From Nitrospirales bacterium (GTDB lineage Bacteria > Nitrospirota > Nitrospiria > Nitrospirales > UBA8639), in NCBI GenBank assembly GCA_029261295.1, contig JAJDBP010000030.1, positions 1-56,031 of the forward strand: a DNA stretch of 56,031 nucleotides. Reading direction: 5' to 3'. Made by a program: the position numbers and the translations under genes. A model generated the notes under the pieces. It ran no database searches. It was not told where the DNA came from and saw only the letters and a program-made list of their open reading frames with translations. Below are positions 41,491 to 50,946 of this stretch, in pieces; positions within the stretch are counted from its first letter, which is position 1; the number at the start of each line of letters is the position of its first letter.

Positions 41491-42990
41491 ATGTCGATTT
41501 TTTTATATAATACTAAGACCAAAAAAAAAGAGGCTTTTGCCCCTTTGCTTCCTGGAAAAGTCAGCATGTATGTCTGTGGGGTCACGGTCTATGATGATTG
41601 TCATTTAGGCCATGCGCGCAGCGCTCTCACCTTCGATATCATCCGTGACTATTTGGAGTTTTCTGGTTACCAGGTCACCTATGTGAGGAACTTTACTGAC
41701 ATCGATGACAAAATTTTAAACCGGGCAGAAAAAGATGGAGTGGCCTGGAATGAAATTAGTGAACGCTATATTCAGAATTTTTATCGAGACATGGGGGCAT
41801 TGGGCATTTCCAGGCCTACGGCAGAACCTCGAGCCACAGAACATATGCAGGATATTCTTACCATGGTCGAAGGCCTAGTAAGCAATGGAATTGCCTATCA
41901 GCTCGAAGGGGGTGTGTACTTCTCGGTAAAGAAGTTTGCCTCCTATGGCGAACTGTCCGGTAAGAATCTAGAAGAATTACAAGCTGGAGCCAGAGTTGAA
42001 ATCGATGTGAGAAAACAAGATCCGATGGACTTTGCATTATGGAAGGCCTCAAAGCTTGGAGAACCCGGCTGGGAAAGCCCATGGGGAAAAGGACGACCTG
42101 GATGGCATATTGAATGTTCTGCGATGTCCGTGGCGACATTGGGTCCGACGTTCGATATTCATGGTGGAGGCAAGGATTTAATCTTCCCGCATCATGAAAA
42201 TGAAATTGCCCAATCTTGCGCCTATACGGGTAAAGAGTTTGCGCGATATTGGGTGCACAATGGGTTTGTGACTGTGGATAAAGAAAAAATGTCCAAATCA
42301 CTTGGTAATTTTTTCACTATCCGAGAAATTATTGACAAATCACCGGTTTCAGATTCCGAAGCGATAATCGGTGAATGTCTGCGCTACTACCTCATGTCCA
42401 CCCATTACCGGAGTGATTTGAATTGGTCCGAGCAGTCTCTTCCCGAAGCTAAAATAGCAATGGATAGTATCTATGGACTCATCCAGCGATTAGAGGAATT
42501 TGATTCCGAAGGAAGCAATCAAGGGGATGAAGACTGTGACCCAGTCTTGCAGAAATTTACCAATAATTTCAAAAAAAGTATGGATGATGATTTTAATACG
42601 CCAAAGGTTCTTGGGACCTTTCATGCCCTTCGAGGAGAAGTGAATAAATTATTAGTGAAAGGGTTGTCGAATGAGGCAAAGAAAAAAGTTTCAGAAAGTC
42701 TCAAGAAATATGGAGAGCCATTAGGGATTTTTCAGCTTTCCGCAAAGGGTTGGCCCGTCAACTCTACGAAACATTTTGCGCATGCATCTGTTGAATCCAA
42801 TCATAATATTTCTTCGAATGTTGAGAAGTTTGAAATAAGCACAGAGTGGATCGAACAACAAATCCAGCTCCGTAATGAAGCTCGCACAAAGAAAAATTTT
42901 GCCACCGCCGATACAATTCGAAATGAACTAGCCGACCGAGGCATTATTCTCGAAGACCGACCAGATGGCACAACACGCTGGAAACGATGA
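41491..42990 (+). CDS. cysS: Cysteinyl-tRNA synthetase
   Basis: 499 residues, class I synthetase. The HIGH-type motif is HLGH in VYDDCHLGHARSAL, preceded by the zinc ligand Cys of MYVCGVTVYD; the zinc ligands Cys/His/Glu of the catalytic core appear in WHIECSAMS and FPHHENEIAQ; KMSKS is in EKMSKSLGNFFTIRE. The C-terminal helical anticodon domain ends DRPDGTTRW. The longer linker around residues 420-455 is mildly unusual. The start of rlmB overlaps its end by 26 bases. Confidence 0.96.
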   Translation: MSIFLYNTKTKKKEAFAPLLPGKVSMYVCGVTVYDDCHLGHARSALTFDIIRDYLEFSGYQVTYVRNFTDIDDKILNRAEKDGVAWNEISERYIQNFYRDMGALGISRPTAEPRATEHMQDILTMVEGLVSNGIAYQLEGGVYFSVKKFASYGELSGKNLEELQAGARVEIDVRKQDPMDFALWKASKLGEPGWESPWGKGRPGWHIECSAMSVATLGPTFDIHGGGKDLIFPHHENEIAQSCAYTGKEFARYWVHNGFVTVDKEKMSKSLGNFFTIREIIDKSPVSDSEAIIGECLRYYLMSTHYRSDLNWSEQSLPEAKIAMDSIYGLIQRLEEFDSEGSNQGDEDCDPVLQKFTNNFKKSMDDDFNTPKVLGTFHALRGEVNKLLVKGLSNEAKKKVSESLKKYGEPLGIFQLSAKGWPVNSTKHFAHASVESNHNISSNVEKFEISTEWIEQQIQLRNEARTKKNFATADTIRNELADRGIILEDRPDGTTRWKR

Positions 42991-43747
42991 ATTTTCAAAT
43001 GTGCTGTACGGGTTTCATGCGGTTACTGAAGCCCTGCAATCGCCAAGCCGTGCTATTGAACGCCTGTGGCTAGCTAAATCTGACGGCAGATTTTTTCCTC
43101 TCACACGTCTCGCCAAAGAACGACACATCCCGTATTCAGTAGAATCTCGTGACCGACTAGATCGCCTAGCAGGGGACCGTCACCACCAGGGGGTTGTCGC
43201 AAGTGTGGCTGCCAAACAGTTTTTGGAAGGGGAAGAATTGTTAGATGAAGCCGATGAACGACCTACCCCATCATTGCTGGTGGTTTTAGATCAGATTCAA
43301 GACCCACATAATCTTGGGGCTATTATTCGGACAGTGGACGGAGCAGGAGGACATGGTATTGTCATTCCAAAACATAGAGCGGTGGGTTTAACGGCAGGAG
43401 TGGCCAAGGCCTCAGCCGGTGCGTTAGAGCATGTTCCCATCGCCCGGGTAGCCAACGCCGGAAAATTTGTCGAACAATGTCAGAAACGACACATTATGAC
43501 TATTGCGCTAGATGCTGAAGCGAAAACTTCATATGCCGAAGTTGATCTGACAGAATCTCTTGCCTTGGTGTTTGGGAGTGAAGGGGAAGGGATTCGACCG
43601 ATCGTCCTCAAAAAGTGCGACGAACGAGTGAGTATCCCGATGTTAGGAAAGATCAATTCCTTGAATGTGTCAGTAGCTGTGGCAGTGACTCTATTTGAAG
43701 CAGCCCGACAGCGAGTGCAGAAGGGGAAGAACGCCGGGCTTATTTGA
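42965..43747 (+). CDS. rlmB: 23S rRNA (guanosine-2'-O)-methyltransferase RlmB-type
   Basis: 260 residues. The SPOUT (trefoil-knot) signature is clear: VVLDQIQDPHNLGAIIRT (motif 1), VFGSEGEGIRPIVLKKC (motif 2) and IPMLGKINSLNVSVAVAV (motif 3). An N-terminal substrate-binding domain (VLYGFHAVTEAL) is present. It most likely methylates G2251 of 23S rRNA, though related TrmH enzymes look similar. It overlaps cysS and its 3' end overlaps the convergent gene at 43740. Confidence 0.93.
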   Translation: MAQHAGNDEFSNVLYGFHAVTEALQSPSRAIERLWLAKSDGRFFPLTRLAKERHIPYSVESRDRLDRLAGDRHHQGVVASVAAKQFLEGEELLDEADERPTPSLLVVLDQIQDPHNLGAIIRTVDGAGGHGIVIPKHRAVGLTAGVAKASAGALEHVPIARVANAGKFVEQCQKRHIMTIALDAEAKTSYAEVDLTESLALVFGSEGEGIRPIVLKKCDERVSIPMLGKINSLNVSVAVAVTLFEAARQRVQKGKNAGLI

Positions 43748-44000
43748 TCTGAATAAGCCCTTCTTGAATAGCGGCATTGAGTAATTGGGCTGCATTCGAT
43801 ACCCGAACTTTTTTCATCATATTGGCACGGTGGGCTTCAACAGTTTTGACGCTAATCTTTAACCGCTGCGCAATCTCCTTATTTTTCAAACCGGACCAGA
43901 TGAGTTGAAGGATTTCCTGTTCCCGTTGGGTTAGGGCTTCTGGGCGTTTGCGCTTGATGGGTGTGTCATCGGCAGGTTTGGGTTTCGGTCTCGTATTCAT
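43740..44000 (-). CDS. Stand-alone LuxR-type helix-turn-helix protein
   Basis: 86 residues, essentially only a LuxR/GerE DNA-binding domain: ALTQREQEILQLIWSGLKNK, then IAQRLKISVKTVEAHRANMM with the recognition helix. A basic, Pro-rich stretch precedes it (PKPKPADDTPIKRKRP). No receiver or ligand domain is present, so activity could be controlled by level or by a partner. Its 3' end overlaps rlmB by eight bases on the opposite strand; it is divergent from the pilus peptidase gene at 44126. Confidence 0.87.
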   Translation of the reverse strand: MNTRPKPKPADDTPIKRKRPEALTQREQEILQLIWSGLKNKEIAQRLKISVKTVEAHRANMMKKVRVSNAAQLLNAAIQEGLIQIK

Positions 44001-44125
44001 GAGGTCCTCGGAATCCTTGGCTAGGCAAATTATCTAAGGGAGAATATCAGGTCATTTTGGGATTGTAAACTGAAAATATACGTAAACTCACCCTAGTCGA
44101 ATTAACTACGGAATATGTGGCATTT

Positions 44126-44899
44126 ATGGCTCACTGGATTGTTTGGCTCAGCGTCTTTACTCTGGGAACCATCATAGGCAGTTTCCTAACGGTCTGCATT
44201 CATCGGATCCCAAATGGGCAATCTATCGTCGCCCCACGGTCAGCCTGCCCAGCCTGTGAGACACAAATCAACTGGTACGACAATGTGCCATTGATAAGCT
44301 TTCTTTGGCTCAAAGGCCAGTGTCGGGCCTGCCAAGGTTCTATTGCTCCCCGGTACCCTGTCATTGAGTTGATCAACGGCCTGGGCTATCTCTTGGTCGT
44401 CTGGCGGTTTGGGTTTATTTGGGAAGCGGTCGTCTATGCCGGATTGTTCTCAGTATTTTGGGTGGTCACATGGATTGATTGGGATCACAAAATAATCCCC
44501 GATGTCATTACCCTACCGGGAATCGTGATTGGGGTTCTGAGTGGCTCCTTGGTCTTGCCCACAGGGTGGCTCAACTCACTACTGGGAATTGTGGTTGGTG
44601 GAGGCATTTTGTTGGTCTTGGCCTGGATGAGTCCCTACGTGTTTGGCAAAGAAGGAATGGGCGGTGGGGATATCAAATTTTTGGCGATGGTGGGGGCGTT
44701 TTTAGGCTGGCAGCAGGCTCTCATCACCTTAATGATCGCGTCAGTCTTTGGGTCAGTAATCGGAATTGGGCTTGTGGTCTTTAAGGTTATGCAAAAAGAC
44801 CAGTACATTCCTTTTGGCCCATATTTAGCGCTAGGCGCCTTCATCGCAATGATTTGGGGCCCAGATATTTGGCAGTGGTATTTTCCTGGTTTGGTCTAA
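44126..44899 (+). CDS. pilD: Type IV prepilin peptidase
   Basis: About 257 residues with eight membrane helices. The zinc-binding tetracysteine is CPAC...CRAC (SACPACETQINWYDNVPL, GQCRACQGS), and the two catalytic aspartates lie in DWDHKIIPD and GMGGGDIKF, the aspartyl protease motifs of PilD/GspO. It cleaves and methylates type IV pilins and pseudopilins, and four pseudopilin genes follow directly. An in-frame GTG lies three codons earlier at 44117. Confidence 0.93.
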   Translation: MAHWIVWLSVFTLGTIIGSFLTVCIHRIPNGQSIVAPRSACPACETQINWYDNVPLISFLWLKGQCRACQGSIAPRYPVIELINGLGYLLVVWRFGFIWEAVVYAGLFSVFWVVTWIDWDHKIIPDVITLPGIVIGVLSGSLVLPTGWLNSLLGIVVGGGILLVLAWMSPYVFGKEGMGGGDIKFLAMVGAFLGWQQALITLMIASVFGSVIGIGLVVFKVMQKDQYIPFGPYLALGAFIAMIWGPDIWQWYFPGLV

Positions 44900-44938
44900 G
44901 TCGATTCATGGAGGAATCAAACATGATAAGCGCAACAG

Positions 44939-45403
44939 ATGAACAACTCGTCTCCAACAGCATCAAAGGGCTTTACTCTCATGGAACTCATGATCGTACT
45001 AGGGATTTTGAGCATTACCCTGCTGTTCACGAACATGTGGCTTTCCACGCAATTGCCTCATTGGCGATTGAACGGGGCAGTAAGGCAGGTGATGTCCGAC
45101 TTGGCTTCAGCCAAGATGAGAGCTGTGGTCGCACGAAACCGTCACAGAGTTTTTTTTCAAGACCATCGACATTATCTGATATTAGACGATAAAAACAATA
45201 ATGGAAAAATCGATGTTGGTGAATCCCAAGAACCACGTGATATCCAAGCTGATTATCAAGATGTCACGTTGATGGCCTCAAACAACCCTTCGTTTTTACC
45301 TCGTGGTACCGCCTCGAATCTAGCCTCCATCACTCTGAAGAATTCGGCAGGCTCAAAAAAAATTACGATCAGTATCACTGGCCGAATAAAAGTAAAGTCC
45401 TAG
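44939..45403 (+). CDS. GspH/FimT-type minor pseudopilin, possibly with a frameshifted start
   Basis: 154 residues. The prepilin cleavage motif KGFTLMELMIVLGI begins near residue 10, followed by one long hydrophobic helix and a small C-terminal beta domain of the FimT/GspH class (NNGKIDVGESQEP). The ATG at 44939 has no good ribosome site; instead a strong GGAGGA lies seven bases before an ATG at 44923 in another frame. Deleting one base within the CAAAGGG run near 44970 would join the two frames to give an equally good leader. Either the upstream ATG is irrelevant or there is a frameshift. Confidence 0.82.
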   Translation: MNNSSPTASKGFTLMELMIVLGILSITLLFTNMWLSTQLPHWRLNGAVRQVMSDLASAKMRAVVARNRHRVFFQDHRHYLILDDKNNNGKIDVGESQEPRDIQADYQDVTLMASNNPSFLPRGTASNLASITLKNSAGSKKITISITGRIKVKS

Positions 45404-45823
45404 ATGGGCCTACAGATACAACAATTAAAGCCATCGCCAAAATTGGTGCGGAATCAGCAGGGATTGTCCTTGCTAGAAATTGTGATCGCCATGGCCGTCG
45501 TCTTTCTCGCCTTAATGGGTTTTGCAGGATTTTCTGTCGTGGCTCATACCGGAGTGAATGCCAGTGAAAAAATGACCCGAGCTATTATTCTAGCCCAGGA
45601 AAAAATGGAAGACGTCAAGCGAGAAGGGGTGCCACCGGGATTAATAATTCCCTTGAGCACTACTGAGGCCTACGGCACTATCACTGGAGCACCTCAGCAT
45701 GAACGCACCCTGACGATCACGCCCCATGATCCTATGCCGGGATTACATACAGCTATCGTCATGATGCAATGGGATAAGGGAGCGCATACCACCTTTCTTA
45801 AAACCTACCTCATCTCAGATTAA
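45404..45823 (+). CDS. PilV-type minor pilin
   Basis: 139 residues. A prepilin leader of about 19 residues ends in the cleavage site QQGLSLLEIVIAMAV, with the required Glu at position 5 of the mature protein. The C-terminal domain is small and acidic (ILAQEKMEDVKREGVPPG). It starts one base after the preceding pseudopilin stop and belongs to the PilV/GspI class that caps or primes pili. Confidence 0.85.
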   Translation: MGLQIQQLKPSPKLVRNQQGLSLLEIVIAMAVVFLALMGFAGFSVVAHTGVNASEKMTRAIILAQEKMEDVKREGVPPGLIIPLSTTEAYGTITGAPQHERTLTITPHDPMPGLHTAIVMMQWDKGAHTTFLKTYLISD

Positions 45824-45833
45824 TACCTGCACC

Positions 45834-46436
45834 ATGTCCTATCCCTCACAAAAATCAGTCAACGGATATACCCTTATCGAAATGGTTGTGGCACTCGGGT
45901 TGAGTTTGGTCACGGTGGGAGCGGTGTACTCTCTTTACGTCAGTGAACTTAAGGCGCAGTATGTGCGGGAAGATCGGTTGGAGATGCAACAACAGGCACG
46001 AGTCGTTATGGATGTCATGAGTCGGGAATTATTAATGGCCGGATATGATCCGCGTGGGGTCAATAAGGATACCAATCTCAATAATGATTTTCTAGGGATT
46101 ACCTATGACCCTGGGCGTCTAATAATCATGGCGGATTTGAATGGCAACGGTCTCATTGCCGATCCCAACGAATTCATTACCTTTGTCTATGATTCCAAGA
46201 CCCACACTCTCCGGCGTAACACCGGTGGGGGCAATCAACCCTTTGGAGAAAATATCGAATCATTTCTGGTGGAGTATTTTGATCATGTGGGAAATCCAAC
46301 GCTCGCATCTGCAAGCATTCGACAAATCCAGATTACTGTGACTGCTCGGACCGAAGATCCCGATCTTAAATACCTTCCGAATGGAGGATATCGAACGATG
46401 ACTCTCCATTCTCGTCTGACCCCAAGGAATCTCTAA
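45834..46436 (+). CDS. PilW-type minor pilin
   Basis: 200 residues. Leader and cleavage motif VNGYTLIEMVVALGLSLVTV are typical, followed by the amphipathic stretch QQQARVVMDVMSRELLMAG that marks PilW/GspJ-type minor pilins. The C-terminal beta region ends PNGGYRTMTLHSRLTPRNL. Ten bases after the PilV-like gene; ends two bases before the PilX-like gene. Confidence 0.86.
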   Translation: MSYPSQKSVNGYTLIEMVVALGLSLVTVGAVYSLYVSELKAQYVREDRLEMQQQARVVMDVMSRELLMAGYDPRGVNKDTNLNNDFLGITYDPGRLIIMADLNGNGLIADPNEFITFVYDSKTHTLRRNTGGGNQPFGENIESFLVEYFDHVGNPTLASASIRQIQITVTARTEDPDLKYLPNGGYRTMTLHSRLTPRNL

Positions 46437-46438
46437 GC

Positions 46439-47749
46439 ATGAAGACAGGGGAAAGATGGGTCAGACAGAACGACTTGTTGAACAACAAGAAAGGCAGTGC
46501 CCTCATTGCCGCACTATTACTGGTCGCAGTGTCCGGCATCATGGGAGCGACGATTCTCTTTGCCACCTCAACGGAGTTGCAGATCAGCGGAAACTACCGA
46601 AGAGCCATCCAAACCTTTTATGCGGCAGAGGCAGGGCTGGTGGAAGCCCAACGGCGCTTAAGAGGAGGGCCTACTTCAAACCCAGTCTTTTTGGGTGATC
46701 TGGTCTCGCCTCATCAACCTAATTGGTCAGTCTATGTCTTTCCCCAAGCTGGATGGAAGTTTGCAGAGGATCCCACCTACAATGCCCTACTCACCAACTA
46801 CGTTCCGCTCTCAGGAAATCCCACGAATACTCTCGTTCAGCAAAATAGTGTGCAAAGTGATTTAGAGTATTGGACTAAAGTGCATCACAAGACCGAGCAT
46901 GACGCTGAACAGGCCGGACATCGACAGGCCTCCCCACATTATTTAGATGGAGATGGTGTGACCACGTTGCATTCCAAGAATAACCGTGGGCAGCTGGTGC
47001 GGTTTGGCTACCCATTGTCCATTTCAGTGAAGCCGGAACAATTCACGACGACTCTTCAGTCCTTGTATCCTCCGATTGAAGTTATTACGAGCCATGGGCA
47101 GGTTGAAGAGGCAGATGCGATTCTTCAGGCTGAAGTGTTTCATCCCGCCGGCCCACCATTGTGGGCTCCCGTATATGTAGGAAATCAGCTGGGGCTTTCA
47201 GGCAGCAGGATCACTATTCAAGGTATGGATGCCTGTGGGCTGTTTTCCGTCGGTCTTCCGCCTATTTCCATGGCATCTTCGGCAACTCTCATGGGAACGG
47301 CTAGTCTGGCGGGAAATCCTGCCAAACCCCAGGTAAGCCTGATTGCTCTAGGTCTAGACCAACAGATCAATAGGCTAAAGAAGGGGGCCACATTGGTGAC
47401 AAGTAATTTGATCGGAGTGAATGTAGGTTCAGCCACCTCGCCTGCAGTGCAATATGCGGAGCCTTCAAACGGCACTCTGATAGTTTCTCAGGTGACTGGA
47501 TATGGCATCCTGTTGGTCAAGGGCAACGTTCAAATCGCCGCTCCTTTTCAATGGGAAGGACTTGTTGTGGTGTCGGGTCAAGCCACATTTGGCGGAGGGC
47601 TGGGATCGTCAATTCTCAACGGCGCGCTCTATGCTGACCGGGTTCAAGTGCCAAATAACGATGTTAGTATCACGCTTAATACCTGCCCCATCGCCAAGAC
47701 CCTTCGAATGCTTCCGGTTCAAATCCTCAACTGGCGTCAATTGCTCTAA
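46439..47749 (+). CDS. PilX-type protein with large C-terminal domain
   Basis: 436 residues. The N-terminus has the PilX pattern KKGSALIAALLLVAVSG without a Glu at position 5, then the helical ELQISGNYRRAIQTFYAAEA. PilX proteins are usually about 170-200 residues; here some 250 additional residues form a beta-rich domain with many Gly/Ser/Thr and alternating Val/Ile (for example VVVSGQATFGGGLGSSILNG). This may be a surface-exposed adhesive part. No pilY1 follows. Ribosome site AAGGAA inside the preceding gene. Confidence 0.82.
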   Translation: MKTGERWVRQNDLLNNKKGSALIAALLLVAVSGIMGATILFATSTELQISGNYRRAIQTFYAAEAGLVEAQRRLRGGPTSNPVFLGDLVSPHQPNWSVYVFPQAGWKFAEDPTYNALLTNYVPLSGNPTNTLVQQNSVQSDLEYWTKVHHKTEHDAEQAGHRQASPHYLDGDGVTTLHSKNNRGQLVRFGYPLSISVKPEQFTTTLQSLYPPIEVITSHGQVEEADAILQAEVFHPAGPPLWAPVYVGNQLGLSGSRITIQGMDACGLFSVGLPPISMASSATLMGTASLAGNPAKPQVSLIALGLDQQINRLKKGATLVTSNLIGVNVGSATSPAVQYAEPSNGTLIVSQVTGYGILLVKGNVQIAAPFQWEGLVVVSGQATFGGGLGSSILNGALYADRVQVPNNDVSITLNTCPIAKTLRMLPVQILNWRQLL

Positions 47750-48073
47750 ATATTTTCCTCAAGCTACCCTAAAAACTAATGAGCAATCTTTGTGAGCGCT
47801 AGCTTTGTGGAATGTTACCGAATAATTGAAAAGGTGTTATAAGTCATTGAATTTCAATGTCTTTCTTTAATGTAAATTAGGCGCATATAAAAATATGTTT
47901 AAATTTTCTTTTGGTCTGGGTCTTTTGTCTCTCCCCTTTGACTGGGCCTTTCGGTTGATTGTCGACCGGCCAAATTCTTATTAAAATCACAAGCTTGGTA
48001 ACTTCTTAGATTATCAGATTTCCCTTAATTGGGTTTTTCTCAGCTATCAAATTTCTAAATTGGAGGAAACGCT
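47750..48073. other. Gap before the isocitrate dehydrogenase gene
   Basis: 324 AT-rich bases. The only structure I can see is a hairpin CGGTTGA/TCGACCG with a TTG loop at 47952-47968, lacking a T-run. It must hold the promoter of the isocitrate dehydrogenase gene, but no clear -35/-10 pair was found. A ribosome site (TGGAGGAAA) precedes the ATG at 48074. Confidence 0.45.
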
Positions 48074-50311
48074 ATGTCAGCCGAACCGGATATCATTTAC
48101 ACCAAAGTCGACGAAGCGCCGGAGTTAGCCAGTGGGTCGTTTGTGCCGGTGATCCAATCTTTTGCGAAAACAGCAGGGGTGAACGTTGGGCGCAAAGACA
48201 TTTCACTGGCTGGTCGAATCATTTCGCAATTTCCAGATAACTTGAAGCCCGAACAGCGGCAACCGGATGATCTGGCTTTGCTCGGTGAGATTGTGATGAC
48301 ACCAGAATCAAATGTAATCAAGTTGCCAAACATCAGTGCCTCAATCCCGCAAATTCAAGCATGCGTGAAAGAATTGCAAGATCAAGGTTATGCCATTCCA
48401 GATTACCCTGAAGATCCGCAAAATGATGAAGAAAAATCCATTCAAGCCAAATTTGATAAAGTCAAAGGTAGTGCGGTAAATCCGGTGTTGCGGCAAGGGA
48501 ATTCTGACCGTCGCGCTTCTTCTTCAGTAAAGCAATATGCACAGAAAAATCCGCATCGAATGGGAAAATGGACAAAGGATTCGAAGTCGCATGTGGCACA
48601 TATGTCAGGTGGAGATTTCTTCGGTAATGAGAAGTCAGCGACGATTACAGAAGCGGCTGCTGGCAAAGGCCGAATTGAATTTGCAGGAGCCGATGGCAGC
48701 ACCAAAATCTTAAAAGATGGTGTTAAGCTTGATAAGGGTGATGTGGTTGATGCGACCAAAATGAGTGTTGCGGCATTGAGAAAGTTTTTTGTCGAACAAG
48801 TAGCTGATGCGAAAAAAGATCCTGATGTTCTCTTCTCGTTACACATGAAGGCGACGATGATGAAGGTCTCTGATCCCATCATCTTTGGTCATTGCGTGAC
48901 AGTATTTTTCGAAGATGTGTTCAAAAAACATGAAACGACCTTTGCGGAATTAGGCGTCAACGCCAATAATGGATTAGGCGATGTCTATGCCAAAATTGGA
49001 AGTTTGCCTGAAGCGCAACAAGCTGAGATCAAAGCCGACATTGAAGCGGCACTGAAGAATGGGCCAACGATGGCCATGGTGGATTCGGATAAAGGCATTA
49101 CCAACTTACATGTCCCAAGTGACGTGATTATCGATGCCTCGATGGCAGCCGCGCTTCGGACATCAGGAAAAATGTGGGGGCCAGATGGTAAAGAACATGA
49201 TATGAAAGCCATCATTCCTGACCGGAGTTATGCGGGAATTTATCAGGCTGTTGTTGATTTTTGTCGAGAGAATGGCGAGTTTAATCCCGCGACGATGGGG
49301 AGTGTGCCCAATGTGGGTTTGATGGCGCAAAAAGCTCAAGAATATGGTTCGCATGACAAAACGTTTGAAGCTCCAGGTAATGGAAGCATTCGGCTGATTG
49401 ATGGAGCGGGCAATGTGCTGCACCAACAGGATGTGGAAAAAGGCGATATTTTCCGTGCTTGCACAGTCAAAGATATTCCGATTCAAGATTGGGTCAAGCT
49501 GGCGGTGAAGCGAGCGAGAGCGTCTTCAACGCCAGTTGTGTTCTGGTTGAACAAGGATCGGGCCCATGATGCACAGATCATTGAAAAACTGAATCGGTAT
49601 CTCAAGGATCATGATACGAATGGGCTGGATATTCAAATTCTTCCGCCAGTGGATGCCATGAAGCTTTCATTGCAACGGGCCAAAGATGGCAAAAATACCA
49701 TATCGGCCACGGGAAATGTCTTGCGGGATTATCTCACTGACTTGTTCCCCATTTTTGAATTGGGGACTAGTGCAAAAATGTTGTCCATTGTCCCCTTGAT
49801 TAATGGTGGAGGATTGTTTGAAACAGGTGCTGGAGGATCAGCGCCAAAACATGTGCAGCAATTCGTGAAGGAAGGCCATTTGCGATGGGATTCACTGGGT
49901 GAATTTTTAGCATTGTCCGAATCCTTTGCCCATCTCAGTCAATTCAAAAACAACAAAAAAGCACAAGTGTTGGCAGATACGCTGGATCGAGCCACTGGGC
50001 AACTCATGGACAATCGAAAGGCCCCAGGGCGTGCATTAGGTGAGTTGGACAACGCCGGCTCTCATGTGTGGGAGGCCATGTATTGGGCGAAGGAATTAGC
50101 CAATCAAAATGATGATCCAGACTTGAAAGCCAAATTTGCCCCAATCGCGAAAGATCTTGAAGCCAATGTCGACAAAATCCTTGAAGAGCTCAAAGCTGTC
50201 AAAGGCAAGCCTGTCGATATTGGTGGGTATTACCGTCCCTGTGATGACAAGGTTGCAGCCGGCATGCGTCCCAGCGCCACTTTCAACAAAATTCTGGCGA
50301 CATTGAACTAA
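48074..50311 (+). CDS. icd: Isocitrate dehydrogenase, NADP-dependent, monomeric type
   Basis: 745 residues, the size of the monomeric IDH-II class and unlike dimeric Icd (about 415). The substrate motif NSDRRAS lies near residue 142, followed by [19 protein letters not shown]; later [17 protein letters not shown] and the acidic [15 protein letters not shown] fit the NADP/metal site. It interconverts isocitrate and 2-oxoglutarate. In a reductive TCA organism it would work in the carboxylating direction. It is monocistronic, with its own terminator at 50350. Confidence 0.95.
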   Translation: MSAEPDIIYTKVDEAPELASGSFVPVIQSFAKTAGVNVGRKDISLAGRIISQFPDNLKPEQRQPDDLALLGEIVMTPESNVIKLPNISASIPQIQACVKELQDQGYAIPDYPEDPQNDEEKSIQAKFDKVKGSAVNPVLRQGNSDRRASSSVKQYAQKNPHRMGKWTKDSKSHVAHMSGGDFFGNEKSATITEAAAGKGRIEFAGADGSTKILKDGVKLDKGDVVDATKMSVAALRKFFVEQVADAKKDPDVLFSLHMKATMMKVSDPIIFGHCVTVFFEDVFKKHETTFAELGVNANNGLGDVYAKIGSLPEAQQAEIKADIEAALKNGPTMAMVDSDKGITNLHVPSDVIIDASMAAALRTSGKMWGPDGKEHDMKAIIPDRSYAGIYQAVVDFCRENGEFNPATMGSVPNVGLMAQKAQEYGSHDKTFEAPGNGSIRLIDGAGNVLHQQDVEKGDIFRACTVKDIPIQDWVKLAVKRARASSTPVVFWLNKDRAHDAQIIEKLNRYLKDHDTNGLDIQILPPVDAMKLSLQRAKDGKNTISATGNVLRDYLTDLFPIFELGTSAKMLSIVPLINGGGLFETGAGGSAPKHVQQFVKEGHLRWDSLGEFLALSESFAHLSQFKNNKKAQVLADTLDRATGQLMDNRKAPGRALGELDNAGSHVWEAMYWAKELANQNDDPDLKAKFAPIAKDLEANVDKILEELKAVKGKPVDIGGYYRPCDDKVAAGMRPSATFNKILATLN

Positions 50312-50349
50312 GAAACGCCTGTACGACAATAAAGGGTAGGTCTGAAACT

Positions 50350-50384
50350 GGGCCGGGTTCTCATGAGAGCTCGGCCCTGTTCGT
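50350..50384 (+). terminator. Rho-independent terminator of icd
   Basis: GGGCCG and CGGCCC form the base of a long imperfect stem, with CTCATGAG inside, followed by TGTTCGTTT. It lies 38 bases after the stop. The T-tract is interrupted, so moderate confidence. Confidence 0.65.
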
Positions 50385-50463
50385 TTGTGGAGTAGGAGAC
50401 AATTGGAGGCTTCCTTGTCTTAAACCTTTATATGACTTGAATGCTATTGAAGCTGGGATTCCT

Positions 50464-50841
50464 CTATTGCTTTGCGGGATCATCATTCCCGTATTGTTGC
50501 AACACATATTCTAAGACCTTTGGGGCATGTTTGACGATGGTTTCGCGAGCAAGACGATTATGACATTGTCCAGCCAGGATCCAACCTAACGCCTCTTCCT
50601 GATCCCCTTTTCGATACGATTCAATAGAATTGTGAATGCAAGTCCTTCCCGAAACGCTTCCTCGTAGAATCTTAATAGGGTAGGCCTTCACGATATATTT
50701 CATGCAGACGGGTCCCCCTCTTGCGGTGGATTTCATGTCGTTCCATATCCAATCAACTTCTTCCTGGTAGGCTAGGACATTTCCTACCAAGAGAAAAATT
50801 ATTGAAATCATAAAAGCAAGGATTCGTATATATCGAATCAT
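50464..50841 (-). CDS. Small secreted hypothetical protein
   Basis: 125 residues with a signal peptide (MIRYIRILAFMISIIFLLVG, cleaved after VLA). The mature part has four cysteines (in GGPVCMKYIV, GRTCIHNS and GQCHNRLA among them) and a helical character, possibly with disulfides. I do not recognise the family. It is divergent from the next gene at 50947. Confidence 0.65.
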   Translation of the reverse strand: MIRYIRILAFMISIIFLLVGNVLAYQEEVDWIWNDMKSTARGGPVCMKYIVKAYPIKILRGSVSGRTCIHNSIESYRKGDQEEALGWILAGQCHNRLARETIVKHAPKVLEYVLQQYGNDDPAKQ

Positions 50842-50946
50842 GGGGCACTCGGAGGAAAAACATCTTCACCTGGTTGTCTGTGCACGTTAGAATAATAACA
50901 GCCTTGTACTCATTGAACACCTAGATAAACACAGAGGAGGGTTCTT

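Noticed and set aside
44854-45192. 112-residue open frame overlapping the pseudopilin gene
   Set aside because: Its protein has no family resemblance and shares DNA with the conserved pilin motif in another frame. Its ATG at 44923 with a strong ribosome site is reported as a finding instead.
47952-47968. Hairpin before icd as a terminator of the pilin cluster
   Set aside because: Stem includes a G-T pair and is followed by GCCAAATTCTT without a T-run, and it lies about 200 bases after the last pilin gene.
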